Assembly (NCBI GenBank): GCA_964623265.1
Contig: CAZUTK010000008.1
Location: 1 to 61,853, forward strand
Reading direction: 5' to 3'
DNA from: CAZUTK01 sp964623265
Lineage (GTDB): Bacteria > Electryoneota > B3-LCP
DNA length: 61,853 nt
Under the pieces are notes generated by a model. That model was given only the letters and a program-made list of their open reading frames with translations. It was not told the origin of the DNA and made no database searches. Both the position numbers and the translations under genes were made by a program. Positions 45,683-54,644 of this stretch are shown here, piece by piece (position 1 is the first letter of the stretch; each line of letters begins with the position of its first letter).

Positions 45683-45704
45683 TCCATAGAGACTTTTCTT
45701 GAGA

Positions 45705-45734
45705 AGCGCCGACGGATATCGGTGCTTTTTTTTT
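45705..45734 (+). terminator. Intrinsic terminator after the M23 gene
   Basis: Stem AGCGCCGA/TCGGTGCT (8 bp with one G-T pair), 6-nt loop, followed by a run of eight further T. It lies 22 nt past the stop codon. Confidence 0.9.
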
Positions 45735-45789
45735 GGAACAAATGATCATAATATGAAAACGTCCGTTCCGTCATCCGGATTGAAAGAAC

Positions 45790-45818
45790 TTGCAAAAACC
45801 CTGCTGATTGCGTATATT
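45790..45818 (+). promoter_or_regulatory. Promoter of thiC-hpt
   Basis: TTGCAA (45790-45795), 17-bp spacer, TATATT (45813-45818). The leader is about 45 nt and carries no TPP riboswitch. Confidence 0.62.
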
Positions 45819-45845
45819 TTTAAGAGGCAGTGGTTTATCATTGCA

Positions 45846-45860
45846 TCCCGATCATCGGGA
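45846..45860 (+). promoter_or_regulatory. Hairpin overlapping the thiC Shine-Dalgarno
   Basis: TCCCGA (45846-45851), loop TCA, TCGGGA (45855-45860). The right arm includes the GGGAG Shine-Dalgarno located 7 nt before ATG 45869, so folding would reduce thiC initiation. Confidence 0.4.
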
Positions 45861-45868
45861 GATTTCCT

Positions 45869-47149
45869 ATGACACAGTTAAGTAAAGCACTGGAGGGCGT
45901 CATCACACCGGAGATGCGCCGGATCGCAGCCGAGGAGAAAATAGATCCTGAGATTCTCCGCCGCAAGGTGGCGCAAGGGCGTGTGGTCATTCCGAAGAAT
46001 GTATCCCGGGATTTCCTGGTGCGAGGCATCGGCGAAGGGTTGCGCACCAAAGTCAACGCCAACATCGGGACTTCTCCGGAGCACGCCGATATAGACGAGG
46101 AGATTGCCAAACTGCAAGTCGCCATCGCATCCGGCGCGGACAGCGTGATGGATCTTTCCACCGGCGGCGACCTCGACGCCATTCGGAAAGCCATTCTCGA
46201 AAAATCCTGCGTGATGGTGGGGACGGTGCCTATCTACGGGGCGGCCGCTCGACTATTGCAGCGAGATAAGCAGATCATCCAGATGACAGCGGACGGACTG
46301 TTCGAAGAGATCGAAGCTCAATGCGAACAGGGGATAGATTACATCACCGTCCACTGCGGCATCACGCGGCGCAGCCTGGAAATCCTCGAACGAACCCCGC
46401 GGGTTGCCGGCATCGTCAGCCGGGGCGGGTCCATCCTCGCGCTGTGGATGAAACACCACCACAGGGAAAACCCGCTGTACGAGCAGTTTGACCGCCTCCT
46501 GGAGATCGCGTTTAAGTATGATGTCACGCTCTCGCTGGGGGACGGATTGCGGCCCGGCGCCATCGCCGACGCCGGCGATCGGGCTCAATTCGAAGAGCTG
46601 ATCACGCTGGGCGATTTGGCGAAGCGGGCGCGCGCCCGCGGCGTTCAGGTGATGATCGAAGGTCCCGGACACGTTCCCATCTCTCAAGTTAAAGCCAATG
46701 TACAGATGGAAAAGAGCATCTGCGACGGCGCGCCGTTCTACGTGCTGGGTCCTCTGACGACGGACATCGCTCCGGGGTATGACCACATCACCTCCGCCAT
46801 CGGAGGCGCCATCGCGGCGGCGGAAGGAGCGGATTTCCTCTGTTATGTAACGCCCGCTGAGCACCTGCGTCTGCCGACTCTATCTGAGGTTCGAGATGGA
46901 GTGTTTGCGGCTCGCATCGCGGCGCACACCGGTGATATCGCCAAGGGCGTGCCCGGCGCCGCGGAGTGGGACCTGCAGATGTCCCAATTCCGCCGCGAAT
47001 TGGATTGGGAGGGAATGTACCGAATGGCGCTGGATTCCGAACTGGCTCGCAGCAAGCGGCGCAACAGCGAAGCTTATGATCAAGTGATCTGCACGATGTG
47101 CGGAAAACTCTGCTCGATCAACTTAGGAAAATCGGAAACCCGGGAATGA
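45869..47149 (+). CDS. thiC: Phosphomethylpyrimidine synthase
   Basis: Radical-SAM enzyme converting aminoimidazole ribotide to HMP-phosphate for thiamine. 426 aa, the size of the short anaerobe-type ThiC. Blocks seen: GTSPEHADIDEEIAKL near 68-83, DSVMDLSTGGDL near 90-101, EGPGHVP near 270. The C-terminal cluster motif is Cys408-X2-Cys411-X3-Cys415 (CTMCGKLC), one residue shorter than the CX4C of E. coli-type ThiC. ATG at 45869 (MTQLSKALEG) matches the family; the 13 upstream codons are not used. The benzimidazole synthase BzaF is a close homologue and cannot be fully excluded, but no cobamide genes are near. Followed by hpt after 10 nt. Confidence 0.9.
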   Translation: MTQLSKALEGVITPEMRRIAAEEKIDPEILRRKVAQGRVVIPKNVSRDFLVRGIGEGLRTKVNANIGTSPEHADIDEEIAKLQVAIASGADSVMDLSTGGDLDAIRKAILEKSCVMVGTVPIYGAAARLLQRDKQIIQMTADGLFEEIEAQCEQGIDYITVHCGITRRSLEILERTPRVAGIVSRGGSILALWMKHHHRENPLYEQFDRLLEIAFKYDVTLSLGDGLRPGAIADAGDRAQFEELITLGDLAKRARARGVQVMIEGPGHVPISQVKANVQMEKSICDGAPFYVLGPLTTDIAPGYDHITSAIGGAIAAAEGADFLCYVTPAEHLRLPTLSEVRDGVFAARIAAHTGDIAKGVPGAAEWDLQMSQFRRELDWEGMYRMALDSELARSKRRNSEAYDQVICTMCGKLCSINLGKSETRE

Positions 47150-47159
47150 TGAGGACGTT

Positions 47160-47702
47160 ATGCCGGTCCTGAGTAAAAAACCCTTGATCACCGAACTGGA
47201 AATCAAAGTGCGCCTCGGGCAGATGGTGCTGGAACTGGCTCGAGACCTGCGCGGGAAAGAGCTCACCGTTATCGGTATCTTGCGCGGGAGTTTCATGTTC
47301 ACAGCGGATCTGGTGAGGCTGCTGTATATCAATGACATCCATCCTCTGATAGATTTCATTTTCGTCACCAGCTACGAGGGGAAGGAATCCACCGGGGAAC
47401 TGCGGCTGCTGCGGGATATGTCACTGGACGTGAAGGGGCGCTGGGTTTTAATTGTGGACGACATTCTGGACACCGGCAGGACTCTGGAATATGCAAAGCG
47501 ATACGTTCAGGAACGCGGCGCAGAGCAGATTCATACTTGCGTCCTGCTCGATAAACCGAGCCGCCGAATCGCTCCGATCCAGGCGGACTATGTGGGGTTC
47601 AAAATTGATGACGTATTTGTAGTGGGCTACGGTTTGGATTACAACGGCAGGTTTCGGGATCTGCCCTATCTGGGGATTTTAGAAGAGGAGCAAAATCTCT
47701 GA
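47160..47702 (+). CDS. hpt: Hypoxanthine phosphoribosyltransferase
   Basis: Salvages hypoxanthine and guanine using PRPP. 180 aa with the PRPP-binding loop VLIVDDILDTGRTL near 98-111, the flexible-loop region TSYEGKESTGEL near 70, and the purine-specificity end VGYGLDYNGRFRDLPYLG near 158-175. Tight spacing to thiC suggests cotranscription; both relate to purine-derived metabolism, since ThiC consumes the purine intermediate AIR. Confidence 0.95.
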   Translation: MPVLSKKPLITELEIKVRLGQMVLELARDLRGKELTVIGILRGSFMFTADLVRLLYINDIHPLIDFIFVTSYEGKESTGELRLLRDMSLDVKGRWVLIVDDILDTGRTLEYAKRYVQERGAEQIHTCVLLDKPSRRIAPIQADYVGFKIDDVFVVGYGLDYNGRFRDLPYLGILEEEQNL

Positions 47703-47768
47703 AATAAAGAACGCGCATTCTGCGACGATGCTCTCCGCTCTGCTGCGGCTGCTTCGCAACGCGATTCG

Positions 47769-47841
47769 TACCCCCGCCGGGACTCGAACCCGGGCACCTG
47801 GCTCCGGAGGCCAGCGCTCTGTCCATCTGAGCTACAGGGGC
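47769..47841 (-). tRNA. tRNA-Arg (CCG)
   Basis: 73 nt, no encoded CCA. Cloverleaf: acceptor GCCCCTG/CGGGGGT with wobble pairs at 1-72 and 6-67, D stem GCTC/GAGC, anticodon stem CTGGC/GCCAG with loop CTCCGGA giving anticodon CCG (reads CGG), a 4-nt variable loop, T stem CCGGG/CCCGG with TTCGAGT, discriminator A73 as usual for tRNA-Arg. Transcribed from its own promoter at 47851-47879. It is opposite in direction to hpt and pduS-like genes. Confidence 0.96.
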
Positions 47842-47850
47842 GACAGCCTT

Positions 47851-47879
47851 AATATACGAAACCGAAGAGAACAAGTCAA
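47851..47879 (-). promoter_or_regulatory. tRNA-Arg promoter
   Basis: TTGACT (47879-47874), 17-bp spacer, TATATT (47856-47851), 9 nt before the mature tRNA 5' end. Confidence 0.7.
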
Positions 47880-48073
47880 GTTCCATCAGTAGGCAAATTG
47901 GTGCATTCAGCGGATACAGTGATTCTCGATCTCAGGCTTCTGCCGAAACACCCGTTGTTTTGATCTTTTGCCGGTTCCTACGCGCAGATCCTTGTTCCAG
48001 CGTCCATAAAGAGTGCCATCAACTTCGCGAAACCGGACTTACACCCCATTCCAATCCAACTCCTCCGAAAAAC

Positions 48074-49423
48074 ATGCCCGATACATCGAAACAGATCATC
48101 GAAGCGGTGCGCGAAGCCGGCGTCGTAGGAGCCGGCGGCGCGGGTTTCCCCACGCACGTCAAGTTAGCGGGAGTCAACATTGATACGGTGATCGCCAACG
48201 GCGCGGAGTGCGAACCGCTGCTCGCCAACGATCAGGCCGTGATGATCCATCACACCGAAGATCTGCTGAAAGGGCTGGAGCTGGCGGCGAAAGCCGTCGG
48301 CGCGCGGCGCAGAGTCATCGCCGCCAAAGAAAAACGATCTGAAGTTATAAAACATCTGCGGTCCCGCGCGAGAAGCCAAGCGGCGGAGATCTTTTTACTG
48401 GCGAATTATTACCCGGCAGGGGACGAGCAAGAAATTTTGCATGAAGTCACCGGCCGAACCGTGCCCGAAGCAGGTATCCCGCCGGAAGTAGGGGTTTTAA
48501 TCCAAAACGTAGAAACGCTGGTGAATATCGCGCGAGCGTACGACGGCGTTCCCGTCACCCGCCGCACGCTCACCGTCGCCGGCGATGTGGCACAGCCCGG
48601 AGTCGTCGAAGCTCCCGTTGGAATGGCCGCCCGGGACGTGATCGCAGCCTGCGGCGGAACGACGTGCGACCACCCCGTTCTTTACGTCGGCGGCCCGATG
48701 ATGGGCGAAGTGAAGGATTCCTTCGACGAACCGGTGACGAAGACCACTTCGGGGATCTTCGTCCTCCCCGCGGACAACTTCCTCCTCCTGAAGCGATCCA
48801 TCCCGATGCGTCACATCCTGCGGCAGGCTCAAGCCGCCTGCACCAACTGCATGCAATGCACCGAAGTCTGTCCGCGCTATTTATTGGGGCATAAACTTCG
48901 GCCTCATAAAATCATGAATGCGGTGACGCTGGGGTTATCTTACCAAAGCGACGTTATCCTGGAATCATTCCTTTGCATGTTTTGCGGGATGTGCGAATAC
49001 GCCTGCCCGCTTTGGCTGTCGCCGCGCAGAGTCTATTTCGAGGTGCGTGCCGCCTTACTGCAGAAAGGCATTCGATACCCGCGCGAGGCAAAGACCTACG
49101 AGGATCACCCGCTGCGCAAATACCGCCGCACTCCGCCGGAACGCATCATTCGAAGGTATGAATTAGCCGCTTACGACCATAAGATCAAACCGACGATAAC
49201 AAAACTGCAGACAAACCGCGTGCGCATCCCCACCCGGCAGGGAACAGGATCACCGGCAGTCCCCATCGTCCGGGAAGGCGATAGAGTGCGAGAAGGGCAA
49301 AGGATCGGAGAGATTCCTGCGAATGAGGGCGGCGATGGCTGGGTGCTGGGTGCTCGCATCCACGCTTCGATCGCCGGGAAGGTAGTTTACGTCGGGCCGG
49401 ATGCGGTTGAAATCGCCGAATGA
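48074..49423 (+). CDS. PduS/RnfC-like flavo-iron-sulfur NADH oxidoreductase
   Basis: 449 aa, the length of PduS (cobalamin reductase). N-terminal nucleotide/flavin-binding block GVVGAGGAGFPTHVK (16-30), NGAECEPLL, an SLBB domain (about 163-220), then two 4Fe-4S motifs: Cys256/259/262/266 and Cys301/304/307/311. A C-terminal lipoyl-like part follows (EGDRVREGQRIGEIP). It presumably moves electrons from NADH to a partner. No microcompartment, cobalamin or rnf genes are in the window, so the partner is unknown. ATG at 48074 fits the family; no good Shine-Dalgarno is seen. Its end overlaps hypF by 37 nt in convergent orientation. Confidence 0.86.
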   Translation: MPDTSKQIIEAVREAGVVGAGGAGFPTHVKLAGVNIDTVIANGAECEPLLANDQAVMIHHTEDLLKGLELAAKAVGARRRVIAAKEKRSEVIKHLRSRARSQAAEIFLLANYYPAGDEQEILHEVTGRTVPEAGIPPEVGVLIQNVETLVNIARAYDGVPVTRRTLTVAGDVAQPGVVEAPVGMAARDVIAACGGTTCDHPVLYVGGPMMGEVKDSFDEPVTKTTSGIFVLPADNFLLLKRSIPMRHILRQAQAACTNCMQCTEVCPRYLLGHKLRPHKIMNAVTLGLSYQSDVILESFLCMFCGMCEYACPLWLSPRRVYFEVRAALLQKGIRYPREAKTYEDHPLRKYRRTPPERIIRRYELAAYDHKIKPTITKLQTNRVRIPTRQGTGSPAVPIVREGDRVREGQRIGEIPANEGGDGWVLGARIHASIAGKVVYVGPDAVEIAE

Positions 49424-51726
49424 AGCCACAATGCCGCAGCCTGTCCCAGAGCGATTCCACCATCGTTGATGGGAATTTCGGAAGGCACCAACACCTCGAA
49501 GCCCGCCTCTTCCAGCTCCCGCCAGAGATTCGTCAGGAGAATGCGGTTCTGAAAAACCCCGCCGGTTAAGACCATACGGTGAACCCCGGTCTTGCGCCTC
49601 AGGATCTCGGACGCTTCCCGCAAGGCGCGCACAAGACTGACGTGAAACTTCCCGCCGATGACGCCCGGATGCACGCCGGCGCGCAGATCTTCCAGCATTT
49701 CAACGATCATCCGCTCCCAATTCAGATGTAAGAGTTCCGCCGAAGTCTGAATCGGAAAGGCATATGCCTCCAGCCCTTCGATGGATTCGAGGAGCTGCGG
49801 CAACTCCTGCTGCGCCAGAGCTTCCAGCAAAATTGCGGCTTGCCCTTCATAAGCGATCTCCTGCCGAATTCCCGCCAGAGCGGCGACCGCGTCGAATAAG
49901 CGCCCGGCGCCGCTGGACAGCGGACAATGGAGGCGCCGCTCCAACATCTGAACCACGATATCCACAGGTTTGCCGGGGAAAATCTGTTTTGCTGCGCCGA
50001 TTCCATCCTTCGGCGAAGCCGCGAGCAGAGCGGCGGCGGCGATTCTCCAGGGTTCGCGGATGGCTTTTTCTCCGCCCGGCAGAGGGATCAGTTGAATGCG
50101 CGCCAGCACCTGTTTCCTCAAGCCATCCACCCACAGACACTCGCCACCCCAGAGCGTTTGATCCTCCCCCAAACCGATGCCGTCCAGAGTCCAGGCTAAT
50201 GTCGGCGCGAAATCGCCCTTTTCCGCCTGACAGGCTAAGACGTGAGCGCGATGATGCTGAACCTCCAGCAGAGGCAAGCCGGTTTTCTTCGCAAATTGCG
50301 TGGAGAGATAATCCGGGTGAAGATCGCACGCCGCCATCTGCGGTTCGATGGAGAAGAGTTTCTTGAAATGCTCGACGCCCTCTTCATAGGCTTCCAATGC
50401 AGACAGATTCTCCAGATCGCCGATGTGATGGGAGAGGATGAGTTGATCATCGCGCCCCAAGCAAAAGACGTTCTTCACTTCCGCTCCGCAGGCGAGAATC
50501 TGCCGACGCAGCGGACGCGGCAGCGACACCGGATCCGGAACATACCCCCTGGAACGGCGCAGCGTGACGCGACGGCCTCGGATGACGCGGACAACGGAAT
50601 CATCGGCGCGCAGATGGATGGGACGGTCATGGAGAAGAAACAGATCGGCGATGCTCCGCAGCCTCGGCAGGATTTCATCATCCCGAAATGCGATCGGTTC
50701 TTCCGAAAGATTCCCGGAGGTCATAACCAGATCCAATCCGCTCGCCTGTAACAACAATTCGTGCAGAGGCGTGTAGGGGATCATCAAACCGAGGGTATTC
50801 AATTCCGGGGAGACCAGCCGCGAAATCGAGCTGCCGGGCTTTCGATCTAAAACAACGATAGGGCGAGCCGTCGAAGTCAGCAGATCCGCTTCGGTTTGAT
50901 TCAAGTCCGCGAGTTCGCGGACGCGGCGCAGATCCCGCACCATCAACGCGAAGGGCTTCTCTTCCCGGATTTTGCGGGAGCGCAGCCGTCCTACGGCGAC
51001 ATCGTTCGACGCATCGCAGGCCAGATGTACTCCGCCGATGCCTTTGACCGCGACGATACCGCCCTGCTTGAGAATCCGGACAACCTGAGCCAACCGATCA
51101 TCCGAAGAAGCAGCAGAGGACGCATCCAATGGTTCCGGATAAAGATAGATCCGCGGTCCGCAGACCGGACAGGCGTTCGGCTGAGCGTGATAGCGGCGGT
51201 CTTTCGGATCTTCGTACTCCCGTCGGCAATCCGGACACATCTGAAAGCCCGACATCGTCGTTCTCGGGCGGTCGTAAGGAATATCCCGGATGATCGTCAA
51301 GCGGGGTCCGCAGTGCGTGCAATTGATGAAGGGGTAATGATAGCGGCGGTCGGAAGGATTGCTCATTTCGCGCAGGCAATCCGGACAAGTCGCCAGATCC
51401 GGCGATATGCGGGTGAATTTCACGCCGCCTGACGGGCTGGCAGCGATGGTGAATTCACTCTCTTCCGTCGCCCGGATGCCGCGCACGATCATTTCATCCA
51501 AACGGGCGGCGGGCGGTAATTCCCGACGCATGCGGATGGTGAATTGATCCAGCTGCGTTTTCGTCCCCTGCGCTTCGATGACGACGCCCCGACCGTCGTT
51601 GTAGACGCGACCGACGAGCCTCAGTTCATCCGCCAGATTGCGTATGAAAGGGCGCATCCCCACTCCTTGAACGACACCCTTCAGACGATATCGGCGGCGT
51701 ACGATTTTATCCGACGATGTTTTCAT
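49387..51726 (-). CDS. hypF: Carbamoyltransferase HypF ([NiFe]-hydrogenase maturation)
   Basis: Makes the carbamoyl group that becomes the CN ligand of [NiFe] hydrogenases. 779 aa with all four domains: acylphosphatase (12-100, KGVVQGVGMRPF), two zinc fingers (Cys114/117/136/139 and Cys164/167/186/189), YrdC-like (about 205-395, VKGIGGVHLACDA) and Kae1-like with HHRAH and the C-terminal GGVFQN. No other hyp or hydrogenase genes are in the window. The ATG lies only 4 nt behind the T tract of the terminator that ends the atp operon, so there is no room for a promoter or Shine-Dalgarno of its own. Confidence 0.95.
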   Translation of the reverse strand: MKTSSDKIVRRRYRLKGVVQGVGMRPFIRNLADELRLVGRVYNDGRGVVIEAQGTKTQLDQFTIRMRRELPPAARLDEMIVRGIRATEESEFTIAASPSGGVKFTRISPDLATCPDCLREMSNPSDRRYHYPFINCTHCGPRLTIIRDIPYDRPRTTMSGFQMCPDCRREYEDPKDRRYHAQPNACPVCGPRIYLYPEPLDASSAASSDDRLAQVVRILKQGGIVAVKGIGGVHLACDASNDVAVGRLRSRKIREEKPFALMVRDLRRVRELADLNQTEADLLTSTARPIVVLDRKPGSSISRLVSPELNTLGLMIPYTPLHELLLQASGLDLVMTSGNLSEEPIAFRDDEILPRLRSIADLFLLHDRPIHLRADDSVVRVIRGRRVTLRRSRGYVPDPVSLPRPLRRQILACGAEVKNVFCLGRDDQLILSHHIGDLENLSALEAYEEGVEHFKKLFSIEPQMAACDLHPDYLSTQFAKKTGLPLLEVQHHRAHVLACQAEKGDFAPTLAWTLDGIGLGEDQTLWGGECLWVDGLRKQVLARIQLIPLPGGEKAIREPWRIAAAALLAASPKDGIGAAKQIFPGKPVDIVVQMLERRLHCPLSSGAGRLFDAVAALAGIRQEIAYEGQAAILLEALAQQELPQLLESIEGLEAYAFPIQTSAELLHLNWERMIVEMLEDLRAGVHPGVIGGKFHVSLVRALREASEILRRKTGVHRMVLTGGVFQNRILLTNLWRELEEAGFEVLVPSEIPINDGGIALGQAAALWLHSAISTASGPT

Positions 51727-51729
51727 GAT

Positions 51730-51753
51730 AAAAAAGGCGCATCGGTGTGCGCC
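51730..51753 (-). terminator. Terminator of the atp operon, adjoining the hypF start
   Basis: GGCGCA/TGCGCC stem (51753-51748 with 51741-51736), 6-nt loop, then six T (51735-51730) on the minus strand. The T tract ends 4 nt before the hypF ATG. Confidence 0.88.
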
Positions 51754-51802
51754 CCGTAAAAGATTTCGCGGTCGTGGTTCCGCGACATCTACAAGACTTG
51801 TC

Positions 51803-52210
51803 CTATGATCTCATCCCCGCAATTTTCAATCGGTTCACGGCGCGCATCAAAGAGGCGCGAGCGCGTTCTTCGTCCAAATTCGCCGGTTTCGTGCGGAGGC
51901 GTTCTTCGGCGCGTTGTCTGGCGGCTTGAGCGCGTTCGATGTCAATCTGATCCGCGAATTCGGCGCTTTGCGCCAAGAGTACGGTTTTGTCCGGCATCAC
52001 CTCGATGAAGCCGCCGGAAATCGCCAGAACGCGCACCTTGCCGTCTTTCGTGATGTCCACCTCTCCGACCTGCAAAGGCGTCATGAAGGGTGTATGCCCG
52101 GGCAGTACGCCGAAAGAACCCGCAATTCCGGGCGCGCGCAGGTGTTCGATCTGATCCGAAAAGACGGCTCCCTGCGGCGTGACGATATCCAATTGGAAAG
52201 TTTTAGCCAT
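51803..52210 (-). CDS. atpC: ATP synthase epsilon subunit
   Basis: 135 aa. N-terminal beta barrel (KTFQLDIVTPQGAVFSDQIEHLRAPG pattern, FGVLPGHTPF) and C-terminal helical hairpin with Arg/Glu-rich sequence (about 88-135). Part of the rotor stalk and regulator of hydrolysis. Last gene of the atp operon, 17 nt after atpD, then a terminator. Confidence 0.95.
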   Translation of the reverse strand: MAKTFQLDIVTPQGAVFSDQIEHLRAPGIAGSFGVLPGHTPFMTPLQVGEVDITKDGKVRVLAISGGFIEVMPDKTVLLAQSAEFADQIDIERAQAARQRAEERLRTKPANLDEERARASLMRAVNRLKIAGMRS

Positions 52211-52227
52211 AAGCTCGCGATCCCTGG

Positions 52228-53694
52228 TTACGCCGCTTCCATCTCCTTATACGCTTCCAGCACCTCTTCGATGCCGCCGCGCATATAAAACGCCTGTTCC
52301 GGAATGTGATCGTATTCGCCGTCTACGATGCCTTTGAAACCTCGGATGGTATCCTTAACCGGCACGTACTTGCCGGGACGTCCGGTGAACGCTTCCGCCA
52401 CGAAGAACGGCTGCGAGAGGAATTTCTGAATCTTGCGGGCTCGTTCCACCGTCAGCTTGTCGGTGTCGGACAGTTCGTCCATCCCGAGAATGGCGATGAT
52501 ATCCTGCAGATCCTTATAGCGCTGCAGAACCTCCTGCACGCGCTTGGCGGTCTGATAGTGCTCTTCCCCGAGAACGGCGGGATCCATAATTCGCGACGTG
52601 GAATCCAGAGGATCCACCGCCGGATAGATGCCCAATTCGACGATCTGACGCGAAAGCACTGTAGTGGCGTCCAGATGCGCGAAAGTGGTCGCCGGCGCGG
52701 GATCGGTCAGGTCGTCCGCGGGCACGTAGATGGCTTGCACGGAGGTGATGGAGCCGCGCTTGGTCGAGGTGATGCGCTCCTGCAACGCGCCCATTTCCGT
52801 CGCCAGGGTAGGTTGATAGCCCACGGCGGAGGGCATTCGGCCCAGCAGAGCCGACACTTCGCTGCCTGCCTGCGTGAAACGGAAGATATTGTCAATGAAG
52901 AGAAGCACGTCCCGCCCTTCATCGCGGAAGTACTCCGCCAGAGTCAAACCGGTCAATCCCACGCGCAGACGACAGCCAGGCGGTTCGTTCATTTGCCCAA
53001 AGGACATCGCCACCTTAGAGGTCTTCAGAGCATCCCGATCCACCGTGTTCAAATCGAAAGTCTTGAAGTCGAATTTGTCCCCCCAATTCATGACCTTGGA
53101 TTCGATCATTTCCCTTAGCAGATCATTGCCTTCGCGGGTGCGTTCGCCCACGCCGGCGAAGACAGAGATGCCGCCGTGAGCCTTGGCGATGTTGTTGATC
53201 AGCTCCATCACGATGACGGTCTTCCCCACGCCGGCGCCGCCGAACAAACCGATCTTGCCTCCTTTGGAGAAGGGCTGAATCAGGTCAATGACCTTGATGC
53301 CGGTTTCCAGCATCTGAGCTTTCGTTTCCAGGTTTTCCAGTTCCGGTGCCGGACGATGGATGGGGTAATGCGTATCCGTCTGGATGGGTCCCAAGCCGTC
53401 AATGGGTTCACCGATGACGTTGATCAGCCTGCCCAGAGTCGCCGGGCCGACGGGAATGGTGATGGGTCCGCCGGTATCCAGCACCTCCTGGCCGCGCTTC
53501 AAACCATCCGTATTATCCATGGCGACGGCGCGCACGACGCGGTCGCCCAGATGCTGCTGGACTTCGAAGACCAGATCGTCCAATCCGTCGCCGCGCACCA
53601 TTTTCAGAGCCTGGTAGATCGGCGGCAATTCGCCTTCCGGAAAGGCGATATCCACCACCACTCCGATGATCTGCTTAATGTAGCCTTTGTTCAT
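52228..53694 (-). CDS. atpD: ATP synthase beta subunit
   Basis: Catalytic subunit of F1. 488 aa; Walker A GGAGVGKT at 152-159, catalytic-Glu segment GERTREGNDL, the DELSEED-like segment MDELSDTDK near 413, and the adenine-binding C-terminal domain. All catalytic residues expected in active enzymes are present. 75 nt after atpG with no obvious signal in the gap. Confidence 0.97.
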   Translation of the reverse strand: MNKGYIKQIIGVVVDIAFPEGELPPIYQALKMVRGDGLDDLVFEVQQHLGDRVVRAVAMDNTDGLKRGQEVLDTGGPITIPVGPATLGRLINVIGEPIDGLGPIQTDTHYPIHRPAPELENLETKAQMLETGIKVIDLIQPFSKGGKIGLFGGAGVGKTVIVMELINNIAKAHGGISVFAGVGERTREGNDLLREMIESKVMNWGDKFDFKTFDLNTVDRDALKTSKVAMSFGQMNEPPGCRLRVGLTGLTLAEYFRDEGRDVLLFIDNIFRFTQAGSEVSALLGRMPSAVGYQPTLATEMGALQERITSTKRGSITSVQAIYVPADDLTDPAPATTFAHLDATTVLSRQIVELGIYPAVDPLDSTSRIMDPAVLGEEHYQTAKRVQEVLQRYKDLQDIIAILGMDELSDTDKLTVERARKIQKFLSQPFFVAEAFTGRPGKYVPVKDTIRGFKGIVDGEYDHIPEQAFYMRGGIEEVLEAYKEMEAA

Positions 53695-53769
53695 GTTGCC
53701 TATTGAGGTATATGGGATTCGGTTAATTTTTTATACTTGCGTCGCGATCTAAATCTGACGTTATTATGA

Positions 53770-54630
53770 TTATTTTAATCCTTCCGCGCCGGATACGACT
53801 TCCAGCAGTTCTTTGGTGATCGCCGCCTGGCGCGCCTTATTGTAGGTCAGCGTTAATGATTCGATCAGCTCGCTGGCGTTTTTGGTGGCGTTCTCCATGG
53901 CGGTCATGCGGGCGCCGTGTTCGGCAGCGTTCGATTCGAGGAAAACCCGCCACATCTGCACGTTGACATATAGAGGTAAAACTCCGGAGAGCACCGCCAG
54001 AGCGTCTGGTTCATAGAGAAAATCAATCCCCCGTCGAACCGGCGCCTCTTCTGGAATGATGGGCAGCAGCTGCTCCACGACGACGAATTGCTGGAGCGCG
54101 GATTTGAATTCGTTGTAAATCAGATAAATGCGGTCGAGTTTTTCCCGGACGTATAAATCAATCAAGGACTCGCCGATGGAGGCGGCGACGCCGAAGTGCA
54201 AGTCTTGAAAGAGCTGCGTGTGCGATTGAATGATGTCATATCCTCTTTTGCGAAAGAAATCGGTTCCCTTTCTGCCAATGGTGACCAGATGAATCTGCGG
54301 ATCGATTTTCTTCGCATGTTCGATTTCGCGGACGGCGCGTTTGATGATGTTGGTGTTGAAACTGCCCGCCAGCCCCCGGTCGGATGTCACCACCACCATG
54401 CCGATCTCTTTCGCCGGGCGCACAGCGAGAAGCGGGTGCAGGGATGGATCCGCATGTTCCGCCAGTTCGCGGATCACTTGCTTTAACTTGTTCGAATAGG
54501 GTCGAGCCTTGAGAATATTCTCTTGCGCTCGCCGCAACCGCGCCGCCGCCACCATCTTCATGGCTCGGGTGATCTGCTGAGTGGATTTGACCGAATTGAT
54601 GCGGCGTTTGATCTGTTTTAAAGACGGCAT
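53770..54630 (-). CDS. atpG: ATP synthase gamma subunit
   Basis: Central rotor shaft, 286 aa. N-terminal coiled-coil helix (SLKQIKRRINSVKSTQQITRAMKMVAAARLRRA pattern) and C-terminal helix with ENATKNASELIESLTLTYNKARQAAITKEL. Rossmann-like core with VTSDRGLAGSFN near 82-93. Complete. 14 nt after atpA. Confidence 0.96.
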   Translation of the reverse strand: MPSLKQIKRRINSVKSTQQITRAMKMVAAARLRRAQENILKARPYSNKLKQVIRELAEHADPSLHPLLAVRPAKEIGMVVVTSDRGLAGSFNTNIIKRAVREIEHAKKIDPQIHLVTIGRKGTDFFRKRGYDIIQSHTQLFQDLHFGVAASIGESLIDLYVREKLDRIYLIYNEFKSALQQFVVVEQLLPIIPEEAPVRRGIDFLYEPDALAVLSGVLPLYVNVQMWRVFLESNAAEHGARMTAMENATKNASELIESLTLTYNKARQAAITKELLEVVSGAEGLK

Positions 54631-54644
54631 GAGTCTCTATCCTC

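Noticed and set aside
45735..45868. TPP riboswitch upstream of thiC
   Set aside because: The conserved CTGAGA and ACCTGATCTGG-type elements are absent and the leader is too short.
48074..49423. Part of a propanediol or ethanolamine microcompartment locus
   Set aside because: No shell protein, dehydratase or aldehyde dehydrogenase gene is present in the window.
52306..53118. 270-codon open frame opposite atpD, and similar ones opposite atpA (55314-56210) and gdhA (719-1327)
   Set aside because: Shadows of highly conserved genes with biased codon use; compositions are His/Arg/Asp-rich without motifs.
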